From positions 1 to 23,737 of the forward strand of contig JARFQC010000063.1 of assembly GCA_029287965.1 (NCBI GenBank): a stretch of DNA of 23,737 nt. The letters run 5' to 3'. Positions within the stretch are counted from its first letter, which is position 1. Each line of letters opens with the position of its first letter. The position numbers were made by a program, and so were the translations under genes. This document shows, in pieces, positions 16,218 to 22,127 of the stretch. The notes beneath the pieces were generated by a model. That model had not been told where the DNA came from. It saw nothing but the letters and a program-made list of their open reading frames with translations, and ran no database searches. This DNA comes from Arenicellales bacterium. GTDB taxonomy: Bacteria > Pseudomonadota > Gammaproteobacteria > BMS3Bbin11.

Positions 16218-16717
16218 GGCGTTTATATTTTCTACTACCGGATCTGGACACCACTCACCAGATCATCGACAAGATGTTACTGGCCAGGGTGGAAGAGCGT
16301 CATCTCCATGTCATCGCATCCGAAGGCGCCAGCCTTGGTGATTTACCTGAAGCCTCGCTAATCCAGAAGAGTGATTTTGTGCCTGCAATGGAACGTGGTG
16401 TTGCACTGGGTGGAGCTACAGGCATGATGGCCGGCATCGCAGCACTGGCAATGCCTGGCGTCGTCATAGCAGGCGGAGCCATTCTGGCAATGAGTTTGCT
16501 CGGCGCAGGAATGGGTGCCTGGATGGGCGGCATGATCGGCATGGATGTCGAAAATTCTCACGTGCAGAAATTCAAATCGGCCGTTGAAGAAGGGCAGGTG
16601 CTCGTGCTGGTAGATGTGCCCAAGGACCGGGTTGAAGAGATTCAAGGGCTGGTAAGGGATGTTCATCCCGAAGCAGACTTCGAAGGCACGGAACCGTCAA
16701 TTCCGGCTTTCCCCTGA
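16214..16717 (+). CDS. DUF1269-type membrane protein
   Basis: A 167-aa protein. GAGGAGG lies about 5 bases before the ATG. The N-terminal domain (about residues 1-55; RRLYFLLPDLDTTHQIIDKMLLARVEERHLHVIA) is a ferredoxin-like alpha/beta fold. A Gly/Ala/Met-rich double membrane segment follows at about 61-105 (GGATGMMAGIAALAMPG and GGAILAMSLLGAGMGAWMGGMIG), then a second small domain with EGQVLVLVDVPKDRVEEI and a conserved ending EGTEPSIPAFP. The pattern is that of DUF1269 / stress-associated membrane proteins that are common in gammaproteobacteria and have no assigned activity. It appears monocistronic apart from the possible short ORF overlapping its start. Confidence 0.85.
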   Translation: MRRLYFLLPDLDTTHQIIDKMLLARVEERHLHVIASEGASLGDLPEASLIQKSDFVPAMERGVALGGATGMMAGIAALAMPGVVIAGGAILAMSLLGAGMGAWMGGMIGMDVENSHVQKFKSAVEEGQVLVLVDVPKDRVEEIQGLVRDVHPEADFEGTEPSIPAFP

Positions 16718-16721
16718 GGCT

Positions 16722-16757
16722 GTCACCCCGGCATGTGACGATTAACGTGCCGGGTGA
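16722..16757. other. Hairpin after the DUF1269-type gene
   Basis: TCACCCCGGCA and TGCCGGGTGA can pair with one bulged C around a 15-base loop, 5 bases after the stop. No T run follows. A second hairpin, GGCCTTG (16777-16783) with CAAGGCC (16791-16797), lies just downstream. Either could end or stabilise a transcript, from one or both converging genes. Confidence 0.4.
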
Positions 16758-16817
16758 GAGGCTTTAGGCCGTAACAGGCCTTGCTGGCAACAAGGCCGCA
16801 GGCAAACTGCTTCGTAT

Positions 16818-17280
16818 TTAAACGGGCAGCCTGGATTCCAGCTCCTCCGCCCTCATGGGCTTTGCAAAATAGAAGCCCTGGGCACCGTCGCAGCCCGCCT
16901 CGCAGAAGAAATGCAACTGTTCGGCTGTCTCCACACCCTCGGCGATAACGTTCTTGCCAAGCTGTTTGGCCATCGCAATAATGAGATTCATGATGGCCCG
17001 GTCGTCTTCATTCCTCTCTGTAATCCCTGACGAAGGAACGGTCGATCTTCAAGGTGCTGAAGGGGAGGCTTTTCAGCCACGCCAGGGATGACTCACCTAT
17101 ACCGAAATCATCGATCGAAAAGTTAAATCCATGCGCGACGAGACTTTTCCACGGTACGCCATGTACTTCTCCAATCATCATCGCGAACTCGAGTATTTCG
17201 TGCTCAATCGCATCAGAGGTCATTCCTGAACGCGACACCAGTTCGGTCAGGTGGTTTTCAATACTGCCACGCGTTGATAT
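16818..17280 (-). pseudogene. Remnant of an EAL-domain c-di-GMP phosphodiesterase, frameshifted
   Basis: Two frames together read as the C-terminal half of an EAL domain. The first (17280 to about 17023) has ISTRGSIENHLTELVSRSGM and then FSIDDFGIGESSLAWLKSLPFSTLKIDRSFVRD, including the DDFG metal and catalytic region. It then shifts frame near 17023-17025 and ends at a TGA (17008-17010). The other frame continues the domain at once: NEDDRAIMNLIIAMAKQLGK, NVIAEGVET, FFCEAGCDGAQGFYFAKPM, to a TAA at 16818. The N-terminal half with the EAL signature itself is missing, and 17281-17460 shows nothing recognisable. In the retained part the usual E-x-T-E-S is degraded to EILEF. The gene is truncated as well as frameshifted, so it is dead whatever the sequencing quality at the shift. 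Confidence 0.85.
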
Positions 17281-17688
17281 TCCCCAGCGTCTGCTGTACT
17301 GCCAGGCGTGAATTACCTTCTCCTTGATTGCGCCTGGTATCCATGTTGAACAGGTGTATCTCGAGCAATACTAGTCATCTGCCTGACACAAATCGCGTTC
17401 GACCACGCAAACTGCTGATGGCAGGAGGAGGCAATCAGACATTTAGCTACCTGGGTAGGGGTTGCTGCTGAAACTGTGTAGTGCTGAAAAGAGGGCACAG
17501 ATCAGCATCATCCGCATAGTATTCTGTTCTTAATTTGCGGCTGTTGGTGGTTGATACTATGAAACCATAGTAGAAAATCAGCGCCTGATGACATTTCTGC
17601 CGGACAGGAGGGCATTCTTGCCGGGTCGAAGCAGGCGGCAACTCGTTGCACAGTCGGACAAAACAGCCTGTTCCATGCACAGCCGGTT

Positions 17689-17697
17689 TGATATAAC
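17689..17697 (+). promoter_or_regulatory. Candidate extended -10 promoter of the pqi operon
   Basis: TG-A-TATAAC (TG at 17689-17690, TATAAC at 17692-17697) is an extended -10 element 34 bases before the TTG start of the first pqi gene. No good -35 box lies at 17 bases, as is usual for extended -10 promoters. The rest of 17281-17688 has no supported gene. Confidence 0.4.
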
Positions 17698-17730
17698 GTA
17701 GCGGGCAGACGCAGAAAGGAAAGAAAAACT

Positions 17731-18357
17731 TTGCAAGATACTTACCAGGCTGATGCCAGACCCATGATCATCTGCCATGACTGCGATCTGCTGCAGACTA
17801 AACCGGATTTGCAACACCAGGGTAAGGCATTGTGCCATCGATGCGGCGCCGTACTGTTTCGCAGCGTGCCGGACAGTGCCCAGCGGGTCGTGGCACTATC
17901 GCTGGCAGGATTGATCCTGTTCGCTGTCGCCAATATTTATCCCTTTCTGGCATTTGATGTAGGCAGTCAGTCTACCCAGACAACACTGTTTACCGGCGTC
18001 AGGGAGCTCTACGCGCAAGGCCTGTGGGCACTGGCCGGGCTGGTTTTCTTCACCTGCATCGCCGCACCCCTGATCCAGCTTGTGCTGATGATGCATATAT
18101 TTCTTCCGGTTATGCTCGGCAGGACCTCGTATGCGGTAAAACCCGCTTTCAGGCTACTGCTTCAACTGCGTGAATGGAACATGATCGAGGTATTCATGAT
18201 CGGCATACTGGTAGCCCTGGTCAAACTGACCAAGATGGCGATTATCATTCCAGGCGTGGCGATGTGGTCCTTCATGGCACTCATATTTATCCTGACCGGT
18301 GCAATGACATCAATCGATGGCCGCATTGTCTGGGACCGTGTTGATAGCGAGAAATGA
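17731..18357 (+). CDS. pqiA: PqiA-type inner-membrane protein, first half
   Basis: A 208-aa protein equivalent to the first of the two PqiA domains. The start is TTG (17731), with AAAGGAAAG about 10 bases upstream; the first ATG (17764) has no ribosome site. A small zinc-ribbon-like cytosolic part has two CxxC pairs (Cys15/18 in ICHDCDLL and Cys35/38 in CHRCG). Four membrane segments follow, starting near residues 53-72 (LAGLILFAVANIYPFLAF), with the family LREWNMIEVFMIGILVALVKL before the last pair. PqiA, PqiB and PqiC form an MCE-type system that moves lipids between membranes. The stop overlaps the next start as ATGA, so both halves should be made together. Confidence 0.9.
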   Translation: MQDTYQADARPMIICHDCDLLQTKPDLQHQGKALCHRCGAVLFRSVPDSAQRVVALSLAGLILFAVANIYPFLAFDVGSQSTQTTLFTGVRELYAQGLWALAGLVFFTCIAAPLIQLVLMMHIFLPVMLGRTSYAVKPAFRLLLQLREWNMIEVFMIGILVALVKLTKMAIIIPGVAMWSFMALIFILTGAMTSIDGRIVWDRVDSEK

Positions 18358-19001
18358 GTGAAGCAACAGCACTGGCATCATCCCTGACCGGTTGCCATAC
18401 CTGCAACCAGGTTGTTCGCCTGGACAAAGATCACCATCACCAGGGGCTGTTGTGCCCACGTTGCGGATCACCGCTGCATCCTCGCAAGCACCACAGCATC
18501 CTGCTGACCTGGATTCTGGTCAGCCTCGCATTCGTGTTCTATATACCCGCCAATCTGTTGCCCATGACACGTGTCGTCAGCCTCGGCCAGGTGCAGGAAG
18601 ACACGATCATGAGCGGTGTCATCTATTTCATTCAATCGGGCAGCTGGTATATTGCCCTGGTTATTTTTATTGCCAGTGTATTCGTACCGGTTCTCAAACT
18701 CCTGCTGCTGATGTTTCTGCTTATCAGCGTCCAGCGCAAGTCCTGCTGGCGACCGCGTGACAGAACGCGCCTGTACCGCATCACAGAACTGGTGGGCCGC
18801 TGGTCCATGGTTGACATCTATGTCGTCACGATCCTGATAGCCCTGGTCAACCTGGGTGCCCTAGCGGATATTGACGCTGGACCGGCCGCTGTCAATTTCG
18901 CTGCCGTCGTCGTCATTACCATGCTGGCGGCGAAGTCATTCGACCCGCGGCTGATCTGGGACAACGCGGCATTGCCGGAAGACAGTGCGATGAAAACATA
19001 A
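18354..19001 (+). CDS. pqiA: PqiA-type inner-membrane protein, second half
   Basis: A 215-aa protein equivalent to the second PqiA domain. The N-terminal zinc-ribbon-like part again has two CxxC pairs (Cys14/17 in GCHTCNQ and Cys34/37 in CPRCG). Four membrane segments follow, with the PqiA signatures FYIPANLLPMTRV, SWYIALVIFIASVFVPVLKL and VGRWSMVDIYVVTIL. Together the two halves total 423 residues, close to the 417 of single-chain E. coli PqiA. This looks like a natural split (or unfused) form and not a broken gene: each half has its own complete zinc motif, start and stop. The gene lies 13 bases before pqiB. Confidence 0.9.
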   Translation: MSEATALASSLTGCHTCNQVVRLDKDHHHQGLLCPRCGSPLHPRKHHSILLTWILVSLAFVFYIPANLLPMTRVVSLGQVQEDTIMSGVIYFIQSGSWYIALVIFIASVFVPVLKLLLLMFLLISVQRKSCWRPRDRTRLYRITELVGRWSMVDIYVVTILIALVNLGALADIDAGPAAVNFAAVVVITMLAAKSFDPRLIWDNAALPEDSAMKT

Positions 19002-19014
19002 GGAGAAAAAGATC

Positions 19015-20589
19015 TTGCAGGATAATATTCCCGAAGCCATCGTGACGAAAAAGCGACGTTTTTCGATCGTCTGGCTTATTCCGCTCATCGCGTTGCTGAT
19101 TGGCGGCTGGCTGACCTTCAAGTATCTGTACGACAAGGGCCCCGTCATCGAGATCGAATTCGGCTCAGCGGAAGGGCTGGCTGCCGGCAAGACGAAAATA
19201 AAGTACAAGGAAGTCGAGATCGGCGTCGTGGACGAGATCAGCTTCGGCCCCGATCTTTCCAGCGTAATCGTCACCGCATCACTGGACAAAAGCATGCGCC
19301 CCCATCTCAACGAGGGGACGCGGGTCTGGGTTGTCAGGGCGCGGGTTGCCGCCGGTGAAGTCCAGGGTCTGGGGACCTTGCTTTCCGGCGCCTACATAGG
19401 CATGCAGCCGGGTGACGGCAAGATACGAAAACGCTCATTCACCGGCCTGGACAAACCACCCGTCGTATATTCGGAAAATGAAGGCACACGCTACACACTG
19501 AGTTCAAAAGTACTCAAATCCTTTGATGCCGGTTCACCGGTCTACTACCGCGGCATGAAAGCAGGTGAAGTGACCGAATACAAGCTGAACGACACCGGGA
19601 CAGAATTCACCATCAAAATTTTCATCAGGGCTCCGTTCGACCGCTTCGTGCACGATACAACGTCCTTCTGGAATGCCAGCGGTTTGAGCGTAAAGTTGGG
19701 TGCCGATGGTTTCGAGATGCACAGCGAATCGATGATCTCCGTACTTTTGGGCGGCCTGGCTTTTGACAACCTGATCAAGCCAAGAGGTGAACCTTCTGCA
19801 GACGGCACACACTTCGTATTACACAAGGATAAAAATATCGCTGAGAATGTCGAGTACGAGCAAGGTGCAAAAAAATATCGAGTCTACTTCGACGGTTCTG
19901 CGCGCGGACTAAGTGCGGGATCTCCTGTAACCTTGCGAGGCATAACTGTGGGCATGGTAACCGACGTCAGGCTCACCTACGATCTGCGCGACATGTCATT
20001 CAAGATACCGGTGGAAATCGAGTTCGAACCGGAAAGGTTCAGCATCATTGGCCATAATGACACGGGCGATTCCCCTCCCACAGCAGAAGATCTTGTTGCA
20101 CATGGCCTGCGCGCACAGCTTAAGTCCGGCAGCATTATCACCGGGCAGATGTTGGTCGATTTCGATGTTCACCCCGACGCTGCACCGGCAGAAATTTACT
20201 ATGAAGGCGACCACACGGTGCTGCCGACTATCCCGACAACCATCGAGGCACTGAAAAACAACCTGCTGGCGATCATGGACAAGATCAACAAGCTGCCCCT
20301 GGATGAGATCGGCGTAAATCTCAATGGTGTCCTGGGGGGGGTTAGCAATCTGGTCAACTCAAGCGATGCCACGGCTACGCTGGCCAATATCAACAAGGCG
20401 ACAGCACAATTGAATGCCACGCTGGCCCAGGCAGAATCTGTTGCAGCCGGCCTCGGTGAAGATTCAGACGCATACCAGGATCTGCTCAGAACCATGCACG
20501 AACTCTCCGGTGCAGCGCGTTCATTACGCCAGATGGCAGAGTATCTCGAGCGCCACCCGGAAGCCCTGCTAAAGGGCAAACCCAGATAG
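19015..20589 (+). CDS. pqiB: PqiB, MCE (MlaD) domain lipid-transport protein
   Basis: A 524-aa protein (E. coli PqiB 546). The start is TTG (19015), with AAGGAG about 10 bases upstream. A cytosolic stub is followed by a membrane anchor at about residues 17-36 (IVWLIPLIALLIGGWLTF). Three MCE/MlaD domains come next, near 40-135 (IEIEFGSAEGLAAGKTKIKY), 160-255 (LSSKVLKSFDAGSPVYYRGM) and 280-385 (VYFDGSARGLSAGSPVTLRG). Each has the family pattern of 'GLxAGxxVxxRGxxVGxV'. The C-terminal part (about 400-510) is helical and amphipathic, forming the long coiled-coil needle expected to reach the outer membrane. Three rather than seven MCE domains point to PqiB and not LetB. Confidence 0.94.
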   Translation: MQDNIPEAIVTKKRRFSIVWLIPLIALLIGGWLTFKYLYDKGPVIEIEFGSAEGLAAGKTKIKYKEVEIGVVDEISFGPDLSSVIVTASLDKSMRPHLNEGTRVWVVRARVAAGEVQGLGTLLSGAYIGMQPGDGKIRKRSFTGLDKPPVVYSENEGTRYTLSSKVLKSFDAGSPVYYRGMKAGEVTEYKLNDTGTEFTIKIFIRAPFDRFVHDTTSFWNASGLSVKLGADGFEMHSESMISVLLGGLAFDNLIKPRGEPSADGTHFVLHKDKNIAENVEYEQGAKKYRVYFDGSARGLSAGSPVTLRGITVGMVTDVRLTYDLRDMSFKIPVEIEFEPERFSIIGHNDTGDSPPTAEDLVAHGLRAQLKSGSIITGQMLVDFDVHPDAAPAEIYYEGDHTVLPTIPTTIEALKNNLLAIMDKINKLPLDEIGVNLNGVLGGVSNLVNSSDATATLANINKATAQLNATLAQAESVAAGLGEDSDAYQDLLRTMHELSGAARSLRQMAEYLERHPEALLKGKPR

Positions 20590-20599
20590 GAACCAGCTC

Positions 20600-21220
20600 A
20601 TGGAAAAATCTTTGAAAACCTTGCTGTTAACCTCACTGCTTGTCATACCACTGTCCCTGGCGGGATGCGGCACGACGCCATCGACACGTTTTTATTCACT
20701 CAGTGCGGAGTCGGCAGCAGTACAGGCTGCTTCACCTGATAACAGCACCATTATTGGCATCGGGCCGGTCGAGGTGGCGCCTTACCTGGAGCGCAGCCAG
20801 ATCGTCATCCGCACAGACGATACCCGTCTTAGCCTCACTGAGTTCGACCGCTGGGCGGAACCGATTGAGAACAACATAGCCAATGTGCTCGCCGTCAACC
20901 TGTCGCGTTTGCTGCCCGAGACGCAGCCAATTGTGCGGCCATGGACTGATGCGGGCGCAGATTACCATGTCGTGATTAAATTTCTCCGGTTCGACAGCGA
21001 TGAAGCAGGAAACGTCACGCTCAATGCAAACTGGGGCATTCAGCAACACAGCAGCCGCAGTATGCCCGTGATTAGGCATGCGGGCATCATACAGCCGGGC
21101 TCAGGCAAAGATTTTGAATCGATCACTAAAACCATGAGCATGACGCTCGCCTTGTTGAGCGAGCAGATCGCGAATGAATTAAAGATTGTGATGGAGAACA
21201 ACGCTGCAGCGACAGACTAG
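20600..21220 (+). CDS. pqiC: PqiC, outer-membrane lipoprotein of the Pqi system
   Basis: A 206-aa lipoprotein (E. coli PqiC 187). The signal peptide (KTLLLTSLLVIPLSL) ends in lipobox LAGC, making Cys23 the lipidated residue. The family motifs follow: STRFYSLSA (about 28-36), IGIGPVEVAPYLERSQIVIR (about 52-71) and EFDRWAEPIENNIANVL. PqiC is thought to sit in the outer membrane and dock the PqiB needle. It starts 10 bases after pqiB, with AGGAAC overlapping the pqiB stop. It is the last gene of the operon. I see no convincing terminator in 21221-21399. Confidence 0.93.
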   Translation: MEKSLKTLLLTSLLVIPLSLAGCGTTPSTRFYSLSAESAAVQAASPDNSTIIGIGPVEVAPYLERSQIVIRTDDTRLSLTEFDRWAEPIENNIANVLAVNLSRLLPETQPIVRPWTDAGADYHVVIKFLRFDSDEAGNVTLNANWGIQQHSSRSMPVIRHAGIIQPGSGKDFESITKTMSMTLALLSEQIANELKIVMENNAAATD

Positions 21221-21399
21221 GCATTTTCTGTATTGCAACTGCTACGCATGCACGACGAGATTCCTGCAATAACCGAACAAACATCCTGGGCCTGTTGCCG
21301 TACGCTGCAATGCCTGGCGGCTGCGCAACACTACCTGAACATACTGGCAGGCAGTCATCTGATGCCCTGGCAGAAAGAACGGGGAAGAGGGCAGTATTT

Positions 21400-21477
21400 C
21401 TATTTGCAGCGTTTCCCTACAAACAGGGATGCGGCAACAATCACTGCAACAACAAATATATAAGCTAGGAATTCCAT
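21400..21477 (-). CDS. 25-aa single-span membrane peptide
   Basis: An ATG at 21475-21477 preceded by GGAGAA at 7 bases spacing opens a 25-codon frame to a TAG at 21400-21402. The peptide begins MEFLAYIFVVAVIVAASLF and ends VGKRCK: one ideal transmembrane helix (about residues 3-20) with a basic, Cys-containing tail, predicted inside by the positive-inside rule. A well-spaced promoter with an embedded palindrome lies just upstream. Size, ribosome site, promoter and membrane character together support a real small gene. The role is unknown. Confidence 0.6.
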   Translation of the reverse strand: MEFLAYIFVVAVIVAASLFVGKRCK

Positions 21478-21505
21478 AACGGTTCTCCTGTGTAAATAGA
21501 CAACT

Positions 21506-21529
21506 ATATATTAGCATATTCTAATATAT
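21506..21529. promoter_or_regulatory. Perfect palindrome over the -10 box: candidate operator
   Basis: ATATATTAG (21506-21514) and CTAATATAT (21521-21529) are perfect 9-base inverted repeats with a 6-base centre. The repeat covers the -10 box and the predicted transcription start of the 25-aa gene, the position expected for a repressor site. A/T richness makes chance symmetry more likely than usual. Confidence 0.45.
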
Positions 21530-21551
21530 TATTGTTGCCTAATTACGCCAA
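21523..21551 (-). promoter_or_regulatory. Sigma70 promoter upstream of the 25-aa peptide gene
   Basis: On the minus strand TTGGCG (21551-21546) and TATATT (21528-21523) are separated by exactly 17 bases. The start of transcription would be near 21516, about 40 bases before the ATG at 21477. Confidence 0.6.
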
Positions 21552-21594
21552 TGATTTGTCCGGTATGAATTTACAATGGGGAGGGGAGTTTACA

Positions 21595-21610
21595 CGCTGC
21601 AGTTGCAGCG
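21595..21610. other. Short G/C-rich hairpin
   Basis: CGCTGCA (21595-21601) and TGCAGCG (21604-21610) are perfect inverted repeats. It lies 25 bases after the stop of the 101-aa gene on the minus strand, but without a U run, so terminator function is doubtful. Confidence 0.3.
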
Positions 21611-21634
21611 CGAGGGGGGACCAGTCAGTGCACC

Positions 21635-21940
21635 TCAAGCGGTGATGCAGATGCTGCTCCAGTCAGATATCCTGACCCAGCCGTCACGTAGTTCACCACT
21701 GGCACGCCTTTCAGCAAAGCTGCGGCGCTCTGGACCACCATTGGTGAAATACTCAAGAGAATGGCACTGCCTTCTATCCCAGCCTGCTCTACGGTCGGTC
21801 CGACGACGCGAGAATCCACGCCTGTCTTCATGGCCTGTGGCCAAGTACGATGCAGGATCCTGTTCCCGGCGATCTGAAACCGTTCTCCTGTTATTATTGT
21901 CGTTTGAAGTCAGGCCAGCGTGATGTAGTACATCAGTCAT
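21635..21940 (-). CDS. 101-aa Arg-rich protein with repeated [DE]RR units
   Basis: The start at 21940 is fixed by GGAGGAG just before AATTATG; the longer open frame to 22060 is not needed. The protein is very basic and has spaced RR units at residues 18-19, 23-25 (DRR), 39-41 (DRR), 45-47, 49-51 (DRR), 55-57 (DRR), 71-73 (ERR) and 77-79 (ERR). It ends with GWVRISDWSSI (about 87-97). There is no signal peptide or membrane segment. I have seen similar [ED]RRxGxDRR strings with a GWVRxxxWSS ending in small uncharacterised proteobacterial proteins, but have no named family. Nucleic-acid or acidic-lipid binding would suit the charge; this is inference. It has its own extended -10 promoter. Confidence 0.7.
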   Translation of the reverse strand: MTDVLHHAGLTSNDNNNRRTVSDRREQDPASYLATGHEDRRGFSRRRTDRRAGWDRRQCHSLEYFTNGGPERRSFAERRASGELRDGWVRISDWSSICITA

Positions 21941-21998
21941 AATTCTCCTCCGCGAAAGCGCGTCAGTGATTAAGACAACTAATGCTTCCAGTGAGTTG

Positions 21999-22007
21999 AT
22001 TATATCA
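21999..22007 (-). promoter_or_regulatory. Extended -10 promoter of the 101-aa gene
   Basis: TG-A-TATAAT on the minus strand (TG at 22007-22006, TATAAT at 22004-21999) is a perfect extended -10 element, about 59 bases before the ATG. A TTGACA (22036-22031) lies 26 bases upstream of the -10, too far for a normal -35. Confidence 0.55.
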
Positions 22008-22127
22008 CAGAGGGCCTTCCTGAGTAATTTTGTCAAGTATAAGCCCTTGTTTTCACGCACATTCTAGCTATCCGCTGTAAGTCGTTATATATGTTGATTT
22101 GGTTTACATGAGAAATTGCCATTGAGT

